Numbered from the stretch's first letter, positions 8,157-17,005 are shown. The stretch is DNA of 64,000 nucleotides from Microthrixaceae bacterium (GCA_023957975.1 JAMLGM010000007.1:62001-126000), one strand, 5' to 3'. The notes: generated by a model not told the origin, from the letters alone. Program-made: numbers and translations.

Positions 8157-9887
8157 ATGTTTGATCGACTCATTTCGAACGCGACGATTGTCGACGGCAC
8201 CGGCGCAGACCGCCGAAGCGGATCGGTCGCCATCCAGGACGGGCGCATCGCTGCGATCTTCGACGCGGGCGACGAATTGCCCGAAGCATCCGAGGTGATC
8301 GACGGCACCGGCCTGGTCCTCACCCCCGGATTCATCGATCCCCACACCCACTACGACGCCCAACTCATGTGGGACCCAGCGGCCTCGCCGTCCAACCTGC
8401 ACGGCATCACCACGATCTTGGCGGGCAACTGCGGATTCACCCTCGCCCCGCTCAAGGCCGCCGATGCCGACTACACCCGTCGGATGATGGCCAAGGTCGA
8501 GGGCATGCCGCTCAAGGCCCTCGAGGAGGGGGTCGACTGGAACTGGTCGACCTTTGGCGAGTACCTCGACCGGCTCGACGGCAACATCGCGGTGAACGCC
8601 GGCTTCCTCGTCGGGCACTGCGCCCTTCGCCGCCACGTGATGGGCGAGGAGGCCGTCGGCAACGAGGCGACCCCGGAACAGCTCAACGAGATGATCGAAC
8701 TGCTGCGCACCTCGATCGAGGCGGGCGGTCTGGGCTTTTCCACCACCCTGTCGCGCACCCACACCGACGGCGACGGCCAGCCGGTCGCCAGCCGTTGGGC
8801 CAGCCGAGAGGAATTGATGGCGTTCGCCGAGGTGGTGTCGCAGTTCGAGGGAACCACGCTGGAATACGCATCCAACGGATGTCTCGACGGGTTCGACGAG
8901 GACGACATCGAGTTCATGATCGACTTCTCCCTCACCGCCCAACGACCGCTCAACTGGAACGTGCTCACCGTCGACTCCAACGCCCCGGAGCGGTACCGCA
9001 CCCAACTCGAGGCCATGGATCGCTGCCGCGAGGCGGGGGCCAAGGTCGTCGCGCTGACCATGCCGATCCTGGTCGGGATGAACATGAGCTTCCTGAACTT
9101 CTGTGGCCTCAACCTGTTGCCCGACTGGGGCGACATCTTGGGCCTGCCCCTCGACGAACGCATGGAGAAGCTGCGCGATCCCGAGGTGCGCCGCTTCATG
9201 GTCGAGCGGGCGGCGTCGCCCGACGCCGGAGTGTTCGCCCGGCTGGCCGGCTGGGACGGATACGTCATCGGCCAGACCTACTCCGAGGCCAACGCCGGGC
9301 TGCGCGGAAAGACCGCCGGCCAGATCGGTGCCGAACGCGGAATCTCCGCATTCGACGCACTGCTCGACGTCGTGTTGGCCGACGACCTCCGCACCGTGTT
9401 GTGGCCCGGCCCGACCGACGACGACGACTTGTCGTGGCAGATGCGCGCCGAGGCGTGGGAACACCCGAGCGTAATCATCGGCGGTTCCGACGCCGGCGCC
9501 CACCTCGACCGCATGGCTGGGCCGGCCTACACCACCCAGTGGATCGGCGACTGCCTGCGTGGGCGCAAACTGACGACGCTCGAGCGGGCCGTTCAGCACC
9601 TCACCGAGGCGCCGGCGAAGTTGTTCGGCCTCAAGGACCGCGGACTCATCGCTGCGGGCTACGCCGCCGACCTCGTGATGTTCGATCCCGAGACGATCGG
9701 CGCCGGCAAGATCGAACTCGTCGATGATCTCCCCGGCGGCACCGCCCGGCTCGTGCCCGAGGCCAAGGGCATCAAGCGGGTCATCGTCGCGGGAACCGAC
9801 ATCGTCGTCGACGGGACTGCCACCGACGCGACCCCGGGTCGGATCATGCGCCCGGGTGTGGCGACCGAGACGGTTCCGCTGCGCTGA
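8157..9887 (+). CDS. amidohydrolase family protein, D-aminoacylase/N-acyl-D-amino acid deacylase type
   Basis: Metal-dependent hydrolase of 576 residues. Residues 1-60 form the small beta domain (MFDRLISNATIVDGTG), then the metal-binding HxH in TPGFIDPHTHYDAQLMWDP, a long TIM-barrel region with NCGFTLAPL and IIGGSDAGAHLDRM (metal-binding Asp), and a C-terminal beta domain ending IMRPG. This layout matches the N-acyl-D-amino-acid deacylase/dihydroorotase-like group; the exact amide substrate cannot be read. The ATG at 8157 is preceded by GAGG; an earlier ATG-less start would add only seven residues. Divergent from the liv operon across a palindromic operator, so the imported compound may be its substrate. 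Its 3' end overlaps wecA by 44 bp, tail to tail. Confidence 0.85.
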   Translation: MFDRLISNATIVDGTGADRRSGSVAIQDGRIAAIFDAGDELPEASEVIDGTGLVLTPGFIDPHTHYDAQLMWDPAASPSNLHGITTILAGNCGFTLAPLKAADADYTRRMMAKVEGMPLKALEEGVDWNWSTFGEYLDRLDGNIAVNAGFLVGHCALRRHVMGEEAVGNEATPEQLNEMIELLRTSIEAGGLGFSTTLSRTHTDGDGQPVASRWASREELMAFAEVVSQFEGTTLEYASNGCLDGFDEDDIEFMIDFSLTAQRPLNWNVLTVDSNAPERYRTQLEAMDRCREAGAKVVALTMPILVGMNMSFLNFCGLNLLPDWGDILGLPLDERMEKLRDPEVRRFMVERAASPDAGVFARLAGWDGYVIGQTYSEANAGLRGKTAGQIGAERGISAFDALLDVVLADDLRTVLWPGPTDDDDLSWQMRAEAWEHPSVIIGGSDAGAHLDRMAGPAYTTQWIGDCLRGRKLTTLERAVQHLTEAPAKLFGLKDRGLIAAGYAADLVMFDPETIGAGKIELVDDLPGGTARLVPEAKGIKRVIVAGTDIVVDGTATDATPGRIMRPGVATETVPLR

Positions 9888-11040
9888 CCCCACCGTCATC
9901 ACCGTCTGCGGCATCGTCACCGTCTGCGGCGTCGTCACCATTTGGTCGACGACGCCGCTGCGAGGCCCACGGGAACACCAGCGTGAACACCAGCAACAGC
10001 AGCGCCGCCAAGGCGATCGGCATGATCAATGTCGAGCGACCCGACATCGCCGGGTAGAGCGCGAACGCGCTGAACAGACCCGTCCAGCTCCACATGATGA
10101 TCACCGTCTGACGGTGACCATGACCGAGGCGCATCAGCCGGTGATGCAGGTGATCCTTGTCGGCGGTGGCGAACCCGGCGCCACTTCGTGTGCGCCGCAA
10201 CACCGCGAAGGCCAGGTCGATCAGCGGGACCCCGAGGATCAACAGCGGCATCACCAGCGGTGCGAAGAAAAACCAGGACTGCCCGGTGAACGAGTCATCG
10301 CTCTGCCCGCCGACCGCGATCGTCGACGAGGCCATCAACAGTCCGAGCAACAGTGCGCCGCTGTCCCCCATGAAGATCTTCGCCGGGTGGAAATTCCAGA
10401 ACAGGAACCCGAGACACACCCCCACCGTCACCACCGCGACGAGCGGCCCGACGTTGCCCGCGAACAGGGCGCCTTCAGCGTCGAGTTTGACCGAGTACAA
10501 CAGGAACGCCCCCGAGGCGATGGCCATCACCCCGGCGGCCAACCCATCGAGGCCGTCGATCAGGTTGACGGCATTGGCCATCAGCAGCACCCAGCACACG
10601 CTCACGAGGGTGGCGAGGTCGGGGGACAACACGGTGAAGCCCAGCAGCGGCATCGGCACGTTGATGATCGACACTCCGCTCAACGCCAGGATCGACCCCG
10701 CAAGCACCATGCCGGCAACCTTCGCAGGAGGCGACACGTCGCGGATGTCGTCGACGAGCCCGGTCGCGAAAATCACGGTCGCAGCGATCGCGACACCGAC
10801 GATGTTCGACGGTGACTCGAACACCGACTCGAACTCGCCGAGCAACGCCGCACACGCGAACCCGGCCAGGAGACCGAGATACATCGCTCCCCCGCCGAGC
10901 GACGGAGTGGGCTGTGCGTGAACCTTGCGGTCGCTCGGATGGGCGATCGCCCCGAACTTCGCGGACAGTCGCATCATGAGCGGCATCACCGCCGCCGTGA
11001 CGACGACACTGACCGCGAGCACGATCAGATATGACCGCAT
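9844..11040 (-). CDS. wecA: undecaprenyl-phosphate GlcNAc-1-phosphate transferase (WecA/TagO/Rfe)
   Basis: Polytopic membrane enzyme that starts lipid-linked glycan synthesis by moving a sugar-1-phosphate from a UDP-sugar to polyprenyl phosphate. About 398 residues and about 11 helices. Diagnostic motifs of the MraY/WecA family are present: early HPSDRKVH and PSLGGGAM, FATGLVDDIRD (Mg-binding DD), NAVNLIDGLDGLAAG, FMGDSGALLLG and the basic loop KDHLHHRLMRLGHGHRQ. Start is ATG 11040 or the adjoining GTG 11043. The C-terminal tail has an Asp/Ala repeat (GDDAADGDDAADGDDGG) encoded by an 18-bp tandem repeat and overlaps the convergent amidohydrolase. In mycobacteria the orthologue (rfe) sits between tsaC and the atp operon, as here. 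Confidence 0.93.
   Translation of the reverse strand: MRSYLIVLAVSVVVTAAVMPLMMRLSAKFGAIAHPSDRKVHAQPTPSLGGGAMYLGLLAGFACAALLGEFESVFESPSNIVGVAIAATVIFATGLVDDIRDVSPPAKVAGMVLAGSILALSGVSIINVPMPLLGFTVLSPDLATLVSVCWVLLMANAVNLIDGLDGLAAGVMAIASGAFLLYSVKLDAEGALFAGNVGPLVAVVTVGVCLGFLFWNFHPAKIFMGDSGALLLGLLMASSTIAVGGQSDDSFTGQSWFFFAPLVMPLLILGVPLIDLAFAVLRRTRSGAGFATADKDHLHHRLMRLGHGHRQTVIIMWSWTGLFSAFALYPAMSGRSTLIMPIALAALLLLVFTLVFPWASQRRRRPNGDDAADGDDAADGDDGGVSAAEPSRSPHPGA
9900..9935. repeat. 18-bp tandem repeat (two copies) in the wecA 3' end
   Basis: Two copies of CACCGTCTGCGGCATCGT (second copy with one change) lie in the last codons of wecA and just past the amidohydrolase stop. On the minus strand they encode the acidic repeat GDDAAD. 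Likely a replication-slippage expansion in a tolerant protein tail. Confidence 0.8.
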
Positions 11041-11103
11041 CACAGGATCACCCTAGCGGCGCGATCGTCGACAACCCGGTGTTCGAGACCGCTCGGAGCG
11101 CGG

Positions 11104-12354
11104 TCAGCGCGACGCCCGATACGGGGCAAACCGCGCACAGAGATCGGCGACCTCGGCGCGAACCGCGTCGATGACCGAGCGGTCGTCGCGGTGCCGCAAC
11201 ACCCGGGCGATGAACTCCGCGATCTGGGCCATCTCGGCCTCGCGCATGCCCTGAGTGGTGACCGACGGCGTGCCGATGCGCAGCCCGGAGGTCACAAACG
11301 GCGAACGAGGATCGTCGGGGATGGTGTTCTTGTTGAGCGTGATGCCGGCCTCATCGAGCACGAGCTGCGCGTCCTTGCCGGTGAGTTCGGCGTCGAACGG
11401 ACGCAGGTCGACCAACATGAGGTGGTTGTCGGTTCCTCCCGACACGAGGCGGAACCCCTCGGCGCCGAGCGCAGCGGCGAGCGCCTGTGCGTTGGCCACG
11501 ATCTGGTTCGCATAGTCGGTGAAACTCGGGTGCATGGCCTCGCGAAAGGCCACGGCCTTACCGGCGATGACGTGTTCGAGCGGGCCGCCCTGCAACCCGG
11601 GGAAAATCGCCTTGTTGATCGCCGCCCCGTACTGCTCGCGAGCGAGAATGCACCCGCCGCGGGGACCGCGAAGGGTCTTGTGGGTCGTGAAGGTCACGAT
11701 GTCGCTGTAGGGCACCGGATTCGGATGCGCGCCGCCGGCGATCAACCCGGCGATATGGGCGGCGTCGAACATCAACAGCGCACCCGACTCATCCGCGATC
11801 TCGCGCAGCACCGCGGGGTCGATGATTCTCGGATACGCCGTCGCACCGGCCACGATGAGCTTGGGGCGATGCTGTTTGGCGAGGTCGCGGATCTGGTCGT
11901 AGTCGATGCGTTCGTCCGACGGGGTCACCTGGTAGGGAACGAAGTTGTAGGTCCGGCCCGAGATGTTCACCGGGCTGCCGTGGGTGAGGTGGCCGCCGTG
12001 ATCGAGGCTCATCCCCAACACGGTGTCTCCGGCCTCGAGCAGCGCGAGGTACACGCCCAGGTTCGCGTTTGCCCCCGAGTGGGGCTGAACGTTGGCGAAC
12101 TCGGCACCGAACAGTTCACGCACCCGGTCGATGGCGATGGTCTCGATGTCGTCGACGAACTCGTTGCCGCCGTAGTACCGCTTGCCCGGGTACCCCTCGG
12201 AGTACTTGTTGGTGAGCACCGAACCGGTGGCCTCCATGACCTCCGGGGAAGTGAAGTTCTCCGAGGCGATCAGCTGCAGCCCCGCGTTTTGCCGCTCGAC
12301 CTCTCGTTCGATGAGGGAGAAGACGGCATCGTCGCGTTCGGTTGGCCAGCCCAT
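11104..12354 (-). CDS. glyA: serine hydroxymethyltransferase
   Basis: PLP enzyme that converts serine and tetrahydrofolate to glycine and methylene-tetrahydrofolate, the main one-carbon source. 416 residues, the normal length. The PLP lysine is about Lys226 in [15 protein letters not shown]; other family motifs are [14 protein letters not shown] near the start, YPGKRYYGG and QPHSGANAN. The ATG at 12354 has AAGG upstream. It lies 47 bp after rpiB and 61 bp before wecA on the same strand; the order rpiB-glyA-wecA is common in actinobacteria. Confidence 0.97.
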   Translation of the reverse strand: MGWPTERDDAVFSLIEREVERQNAGLQLIASENFTSPEVMEATGSVLTNKYSEGYPGKRYYGGNEFVDDIETIAIDRVRELFGAEFANVQPHSGANANLGVYLALLEAGDTVLGMSLDHGGHLTHGSPVNISGRTYNFVPYQVTPSDERIDYDQIRDLAKQHRPKLIVAGATAYPRIIDPAVLREIADESGALLMFDAAHIAGLIAGGAHPNPVPYSDIVTFTTHKTLRGPRGGCILAREQYGAAINKAIFPGLQGGPLEHVIAGKAVAFREAMHPSFTDYANQIVANAQALAAALGAEGFRLVSGGTDNHLMLVDLRPFDAELTGKDAQLVLDEAGITLNKNTIPDDPRSPFVTSGLRIGTPSVTTQGMREAEMAQIAEFIARVLRHRDDRSVIDAVRAEVADLCARFAPYRASR

Positions 12355-12401
12355 GGGGACCTTTCGTCGGTGGAGGGAGTTCGTTTCGTCGACCCGGCGG
12401 T

Positions 12402-12845
12402 TCAGCCGGGCAGGAGAGCGTCGAGCTTTGCGACGCGATCGGCATGGCGACCGCCCTCGAACGAAGCGTTGACGAACGCTTCGAGGGTGTCGAGTGCTAC
12501 CTGGGGTCCGGTGAGTCGCTCGCCGATGCAGATGACATTCGCGTCGTTGTGTTCGCGAGCCAGCCGCCCCGAGGTGGCGTCGTGCACGGTGGCGGCGCGA
12601 ACACCGGGCACCTTGTTGGCGGCGATGGCGATGCCGATGCCCGAGCCGCACACGCACACGCCGAGGTCGGCCTCGCCCGCGGCGACCGCCCGCCCCACGG
12701 CGGCGCCGAAATCGGGGTAGTCGACGCGGTCGGCACTGTGGGCACCGAGATCGGTGACCTCGTGGCCGAGGGAGCGCAGATGGTCGGCCAGCTGATTCTT
12801 GAGCTCGAAGCCCGCGTGATCCGAACCGACAGCAAAGCGAGTCAT
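12402..12845 (-). CDS. rpiB: ribose-5-phosphate isomerase B
   Basis: Interconverts ribose 5-phosphate and ribulose 5-phosphate (RpiB/LacAB family). 147 residues. Visible motifs are [10 protein letters not shown] near the start, the active-site Cys loop [17 protein letters not shown] and the [17 protein letters not shown] region containing conserved His and Asn. The ATG at 12845 gives the usual start [12 protein letters not shown]; longer readings only enter the repeat-rich divergent gap. First gene of a probable rpiB-glyA-wecA unit. Confidence 0.95.
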   Translation of the reverse strand: MTRFAVGSDHAGFELKNQLADHLRSLGHEVTDLGAHSADRVDYPDFGAAVGRAVAAGEADLGVCVCGSGIGIAIAANKVPGVRAATVHDATSGRLAREHNDANVICIGERLTGPQVALDTLEAFVNASFEGGRHADRVAKLDALLPG

Positions 12846-12910
12846 GGCCGCGATCTTAATCGTGGTCGAAGCGCGGTCCGCAGGGCGTGGCGCAAGCGGC
12901 TCCGCGGGTC

Positions 12911-12940
12911 GCGCATCGGGACGCGCATCGGGACGCGCAT
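12911..12940. repeat. 12-bp tandem repeat in the rpiB/thiolase divergent gap
   Basis: Two and a half copies of GCGCATCGGGAC, perfect. The repeat lies in the 179-bp gap between rpiB (minus) and the thiolase gene (plus), about 65-95 bp upstream of the rpiB start. I see no clear promoter boxes there. Function unknown. Confidence 0.75.
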
Positions 12941-13024
12941 GGCGCCTCGGCGACGGCGGGTGCCGCACGGTGCCGGTGGGGCGCATCGGCGCCGGTGCCA
13001 TAACCGTTGCCGTAGTCTCGGCCC

Positions 13025-14506
13025 ATGTCTCACGCCGTCTCTGCGAACACGCCCGTCATCATCGGGGTCGGGCAGTTTCTCCAACGCGACGACTCGCTGT
13101 ATCTCGATCCGGTCGAGCTGGCCGCGGAGGCCTCGCGCATCGCTGCGGCCGACTCGGGCGCCGAGGCGGTGTTGTCGAAACTCGACACCATCGCCTTCGT
13201 GCCGGTGTTTTCGTGGCGCTACCGCGATCCGGGGCCGCTTCTGGCCGCGCAGATCGGTTGCAGCCCCAAGCTGACGTTGTATCCGACGATGGGCGGCAAC
13301 ACCCCGCAGATGCTCATGAACCGCCTCTGCGAACGCATCGTGGCCGGGGAGACGTCCGCAGGGTTGCTGTGCGGCGCCGAGGCGGTGCGCGCCAAGGCTC
13401 GCGCCGACAAGGCCGGGGTCGAACTCTCGTGGCCGTTGCAGGACGAATCGGTGGTTCCCGGCTGGACCGAGAGCGAGCCGTTCATGATGGTCCATGAGGC
13501 CGAACTTGCTCATCGCATCATCTGGCCCACCGAGATCTACCCGATGTTCGAAAACGCACTCGCACACGAGGCGGGGCGTACGAGTGCCGAACAGATGCGC
13601 GTCGCCGCCGAGTTGTGGTCCGGGTATTCACGGGTGGCCGCGACGAACCCGAACGCCTGGGACCGCACCCCCTACAGCGTCGAGGACATCGCGACGGTGA
13701 GCGAGTCGAACCGCATCGTCGGCTACCCCTACACCAAACACATGGTGTCGAACCCCGATGTCAACATGGCCGCGGCGACCATCGTCGTCTCCGCGCAACT
13801 GGCCGAAGCGCTCGGCGTATCGAAGGACCGGTGGGTGTTTCCGCTCGCCGGCACCGACGGCAAGGATCCATATTTCAGCGTCCGGCCGAGCTTCACCGGC
13901 TCGGCTGCGATCGCGGTCGCCGGGCCGAGGGCGCTCGAGTTGGCCGGCGTGACGATCGACGACGTCGAGCACCTCGACGTCTACTCGTGTTTTCCCTCGG
14001 CGGTCGAGATCGCCTGCAAGGAACTCGATATCGACACCTCCCGCCAACTCAGTGTGTACGGCGGACTGTGCTTCGGCGGCGGCCCCTGGAACAACCCCGT
14101 TGGGCATGCGATCGCCACGATGGTCGAGGTGTTGCGCAACGACCCGCAGTCCACGGGCCTGGTCACCGCGAACGGCGGACACATCCAAAAGCACAGCTTC
14201 GGCGTGTACTCGTGTCAGCCGTCCTCCGATGCGTTCCGGTGCGAAACACCCCAGGAACGCATCGACGCGTTCGACACGGTCGACGTGGTCAGCGATTACA
14301 CCGGACCCGCGACCATCGAAACGTGGACGGTCATGTTCGAACGGGACGGCACTGCGGGCCAGAGCCACGGCATCGTTCGCACGCCAGCGGGTGCGCGGAC
14401 ATGGTTCAAGGGCCACGACGACGACCTGTCGGCGTTCCTCCTCGACGAGGATCGCATCGGCACCGCCGTCACCATCGATTCCGGTGGCCAGCTGAACCTT
14501 CCGTGA
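13025..14506 (+). CDS. thiolase-superfamily protein (acetyl-CoA acetyltransferase-like), noncanonical active site
   Basis: 493 residues, similar in size and layout to the mycobacterial acetyl-CoA acetyltransferase-like group (PRK08257/Rv1867 type). Start MSHAVSANTPVIIGVGQF and the later GGNTPQMLMNRL, TGSAAIAVAGPRALELAG and ANGGHIQKHSFGVYS are thiolase-fold landmarks. The position that holds the nucleophilic Cys in true thiolases (CxS-G region) reads GGNTPQ here, so the usual Cys is missing; the catalytic-type His in GGHIQKH is kept, while the second Cys motif (CxG) is not evident. About 100 extra residues follow. It may be a CoA-binding or degenerate thiolase acting with a partner. Divergent from rpiB; the substrate is unknown. 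Confidence 0.82.
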   Translation: MSHAVSANTPVIIGVGQFLQRDDSLYLDPVELAAEASRIAAADSGAEAVLSKLDTIAFVPVFSWRYRDPGPLLAAQIGCSPKLTLYPTMGGNTPQMLMNRLCERIVAGETSAGLLCGAEAVRAKARADKAGVELSWPLQDESVVPGWTESEPFMMVHEAELAHRIIWPTEIYPMFENALAHEAGRTSAEQMRVAAELWSGYSRVAATNPNAWDRTPYSVEDIATVSESNRIVGYPYTKHMVSNPDVNMAAATIVVSAQLAEALGVSKDRWVFPLAGTDGKDPYFSVRPSFTGSAAIAVAGPRALELAGVTIDDVEHLDVYSCFPSAVEIACKELDIDTSRQLSVYGGLCFGGGPWNNPVGHAIATMVEVLRNDPQSTGLVTANGGHIQKHSFGVYSCQPSSDAFRCETPQERIDAFDTVDVVSDYTGPATIETWTVMFERDGTAGQSHGIVRTPAGARTWFKGHDDDLSAFLLDEDRIGTAVTIDSGGQLNLP

Positions 14507-14557
14507 ACGCGCCCGCTGGTGGGTCGACGCTCGCCGACAGCGGCTGTGACCGGAAGC

Positions 14558-14599
14558 GACTCAGGGCTGGCGGCGACTCAGGGCTGGCGGCAACTCAGG
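14558..14599. repeat. 17-bp tandem repeat between two convergent genes
   Basis: Two exact copies of GACTCAGGGCTGGCGGC (14558-14574, 14575-14591) and a partial third that reaches the stop codon of the cyclic-nucleotide-binding gene. Each copy carries a TGA on the minus strand in the same register. It lies in the 88-bp convergent gap. No terminator hairpin is seen there. Confidence 0.75.
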
Positions 14600-15023
14600 A
14601 CTGTGGCGGGGCGCCCGAGAGTCGGCGTTGCAACATGGTCATGACCCGTTCGGAGGCCTTGGGCATCTCCTCGAGGAGCCGACGAAACTGCACCGCGTCG
14701 AAACGCAACAGCTTGGCGTCGCTGGTGACCACCACGCTCGCGTTGCGTGGGCGGTGTTCGATCAGGGCGGTCTCACCGACCATCGATCCGGCCGACACCG
14801 AGGTCACGTAGTCGCCGCCGGTGTAGACGGCCACAGCTCCCGCCACCACCACGAAACACTCCGCACCGGCGTCGCCCTGGTCGATCAGGATCGTGCCCGA
14901 AGACGCCTCGAGTTCAGAGGACAAGGCCAACACGCGCTGCAGTTCGTCGTCGGTGAACCCGTCGAAGAAGTCGACCCCCCGCAGCCAGTCGACGCTTTCC
15001 GCCTCACGTTTGAAGAATGTCAT
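14595..15023 (-). CDS. cyclic nucleotide-binding domain protein
   Basis: 142 residues consisting almost entirely of one CRP-type cyclic nucleotide-binding domain: FFDGFTDDELQRVLAL, then GTILIDQGDAGAECFVVVAGAVAVY and the phosphate-binding cassette region MVGETALIEHRPRNASVVV. The PBC motif GE-TALI-RNASV matches the GE..L....R.A.. pattern, so ligand binding is plausible. There is no HTH DNA-binding domain, so it is not a CRP regulator by itself; it may be a stand-alone sensor or interact with another protein. The IS630 element is inserted about 80 bp upstream of its start and may have altered its promoter. Confidence 0.88.
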   Translation of the reverse strand: MTFFKREAESVDWLRGVDFFDGFTDDELQRVLALSSELEASSGTILIDQGDAGAECFVVVAGAVAVYTGGDYVTSVSAGSMVGETALIEHRPRNASVVVTSDAKLLRFDAVQFRRLLEEMPKASERVMTMLQRRLSGAPPQS

Positions 15024-15102
15024 CTCACACCCTCTCTGGTCCTCGGGTCGGTGGTCGCGTGGTCGGTGGTGTCGGGTGGGTGCCCGTCATCGCAGGACTC
15101 TA

Positions 15103-16322
15103 GTGCCGCGTCAGGCAACGTTTGCGCGCGTGGTGATCTCGCGTAGCGCTTTGTCTTTGGCGTTGCGGTTCCGCCAGGCGATGTAACGGCGGATCATGCT
15201 GTTCTGCTCGTCGTGGGAGCGGTGGTCGGTACCGTCGAGCGCGAAGTAGCGCAAGGCTTGGAACTGGGCTTCGATGCGGTTGAGCCAACTCGCGTTGGTC
15301 GGCACGTAGGCGAACTCGACGTTGTTCGCCGCAGCCCAGTCGCCGACACGCTGGTCCTTGTTCGTGGACAGGTGCGGGCTGAAGTTGTCCAACACGATCG
15401 CGATACGCACCTCAGGCGGATACAGCGATCGCAGGTAGCGGCAGAACTCGAGGAACTTGGTGCGGTTCTTGGTGACCTTGATGTGTCCGTAGATCTTGTC
15501 CTGGCCCAGGTCATAGGCGGCGAGCAGATGGCGGACTCCGTCGTTGCGGTTGTAGGTCGCCCGCCTGCGACGACGCCGAGGTGACCCGGCCCCGCCGTCG
15601 CCGCCGCCCTTGACCGCGACCGGGGCCCAGTGGCGGCCCGGGCGTGGCAGCAGGTTGAGGGGCCCGAACTCGTCCATGCAGAACACAACCGTCGGGTCAT
15701 CGGGGCCCGGCTCTGCCTTGCCATCCGCGATGTCGTAGAGCTCAAGGACCCGGTTCTTCTTGGCCTCGAAGTCCGGGTCGTTCGACTTCTTCCAGGTCTT
15801 GATCACTTGAAACGACACGCCCTCCTCTCGGAGCAGAACCCGCAGGCCCTCATGGCTGATGTCGTCGACCACCCCCTCGGCAACGAGGAACTCGGCCAGC
15901 TTGGACAGGCTCCACGTCGAGAACGGCAGACCGTGATCTTGAGGTCGGGACAAAGCGTGCTTCTTGATCTTCCGGCGCTGGGGCAACGTGAAGGTCGGTG
16001 GCCGACCACCCGCATACTTCGGGTACAACGAGTCGAACCCGTCGTCGTTGAAGTTGTGGATCACCTCGCGCACCCGGTCCGGGGACGTGAAGGCCACCTT
16101 GGCGATCTGCGCGACGTCCATCCCCTGCGCCGACAACAACACCATCTGCGCTCGTCGCCACGTCACCACCGACCCCGAGGACCGACGCACGATCCTCAAC
16201 AACCGGTTGCCCTCATCGTTGTCGACCTCCCGGACAAACAGCTTCTCGCTCATCCACCAATCAAAACAGGCCGCCACCCCCAAGTGGTGGACGCGGCACG
16301 CAAACGTTGGCTGCTACGGCAC
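15103..16322. mobile_element. intact IS630-family insertion sequence
   Basis: About 1220 bp, bounded by imperfect terminal inverted repeats. The left end begins GTGCCGCGTCAGGCAACG and the right end, read inward, begins GTGCCGTAGCAGCCAACG; the first 30 bases including the flanking TA match at about 25 positions, with a 10-bp identical core AACGTTTGCG region. The element is flanked by TA on both sides (15101-15102 and 16323-16324), the target duplication expected for IS630/Tc1-mariner elements. It encodes one intact DDE transposase on the minus strand. It sits about 37 bp downstream of tsaC and about 80 bp upstream of the CNB gene, so it disrupts no gene. Confidence 0.92.
15111..16253 (-). CDS. 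IS630-family DDE transposase
   Basis: 380 residues from the ATG at 16253 (MSEKLFVREVDNDEGNRLL). The N-terminal half has helix-turn-helix regions (about 30-140, with AQIAKVAFTSPDRVREVIHNF and a winged-helix-like second unit). The catalytic triad is visible: D194 in VVFCMDEFGPLN, D289 in IAIVLDNFSPHLS and E328 in SWLNRIEAQFQAL, which is the IS630 DDE spacing. The reading frame is unbroken, and the stop codon lies inside the left terminal repeat. An Arg-rich patch (SPRRRRRR at about 224-231) may be an insertion loop. The element is probably still able to move. Confidence 0.93.
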   Translation of the reverse strand: MSEKLFVREVDNDEGNRLLRIVRRSSGSVVTWRRAQMVLLSAQGMDVAQIAKVAFTSPDRVREVIHNFNDDGFDSLYPKYAGGRPPTFTLPQRRKIKKHALSRPQDHGLPFSTWSLSKLAEFLVAEGVVDDISHEGLRVLLREEGVSFQVIKTWKKSNDPDFEAKKNRVLELYDIADGKAEPGPDDPTVVFCMDEFGPLNLLPRPGRHWAPVAVKGGGDGGAGSPRRRRRRATYNRNDGVRHLLAAYDLGQDKIYGHIKVTKNRTKFLEFCRYLRSLYPPEVRIAIVLDNFSPHLSTNKDQRVGDWAAANNVEFAYVPTNASWLNRIEAQFQALRYFALDGTDHRSHDEQNSMIRRYIAWRNRNAKDKALREITTRANVA

Positions 16323-16360
16323 TAGCGAGTGCCGTGGCCAGAAGCGTTTGCGACGCGACG

Positions 16361-17005
16361 TCAGCGACGCGACGCCCGCATCAGGTCACCCGTGGGAATC
16401 GGCCCCTCGCGCAACACATCGATGCCCGTTCCGGACAGATCGACCACCGTCGACGCCGACTCGGCCAACTCGCCACCGTCGATCACGACGGCCAATCGGT
16501 CACCGAACTCCTCGGCGATTCTCGCGGCGCTGGTGATCGTCGGGTGTCCGGCGCGGTTTGCGCTCGTCGTGACGAGAGGTCCGACCTGGGCGATGAGCGC
16601 GTTCAACAGCGCCGAATCCGGACACCGCAACCCGATCGTTCCGGAATCTCCTCCGAGATCGATTCGGAGGCCGTCAGCTCGTCGCACCACCACCGTGAGC
16701 GGGCCAGGCCAGTACCGTTGCACGATCTCCACCGCGTGCTCATTCAGCACGCCGAGCTCCCGCGCCTGGTCGACCGATCCGACCAGCACCGCCATGGCCT
16801 TGGTCGCGGCACGGCCCTTGAGTTCGAACAACGACCGCACGGCCCCCGACCGCGACAACGCCGCCGACAGTCCATAGACGGTGTCGGTCGGCAGCCCGAC
16901 ACACGACCCCGACCGCAGCGCCTCCGCAGCGCATTCGAGGCCGTGCTGGTCGGCACCCACCACCGCAACGACGGGCGCCACCGGGTCGATCTGGGGTTCT
17001 TCCAT
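16361..17005 (-). CDS. tsaC: L-threonylcarbamoyladenylate synthase (TsaC/Sua5/YrdC)
   Basis: Makes threonylcarbamoyl-AMP from threonine, bicarbonate and ATP for t6A37 modification of ANN-decoding tRNAs. 214 residues, the short form without the Sua5 C-terminal domain. Motifs: GSCVGLPTDTVYGLSAAL (KxR/SxN-type nucleotide region), ELKGRAATKAMAVLVGS, YWPGPLTVVV, GTIGLRCPDSALLNAL and PLVTTSANRAGHPTI. Start ATG 17005 gives MEEPQIDP; no strong ribosome-binding site is visible. In mycobacteria the orthologue also lies between prmC and wecA (rfe), so this is the conserved locus with extra genes inserted. Confidence 0.95.
   Translation of the reverse strand: MEEPQIDPVAPVVAVVGADQHGLECAAEALRSGSCVGLPTDTVYGLSAALSRSGAVRSLFELKGRAATKAMAVLVGSVDQARELGVLNEHAVEIVQRYWPGPLTVVVRRADGLRIDLGGDSGTIGLRCPDSALLNALIAQVGPLVTTSANRAGHPTITSAARIAEEFGDRLAVVIDGGELAESASTVVDLSGTGIDVLREGPIPTGDLMRASRR

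Noticed and set aside
8016..9941. 641-residue open frame antisense to the amidohydrolase
   Set aside because: High-GC shadow: it mirrors the codons of the convincing plus-strand gene, has no recognisable motif and no ribosome-binding site.
12355..12401. Riboswitch between rpiB and glyA
   Set aside because: The gap is only 47 bp, too short for a glycine riboswitch, and shows no conserved pairing.
11191..12720. 509-residue open frame antisense to glyA
   Set aside because: GlyA has all its motifs on the other strand; this frame is composition-driven.
12911..12940. Tandem repeat as a CRISPR or regulator array
   Set aside because: Only two and a half 12-bp units with no spacers; not CRISPR, and no regulator site family matches.
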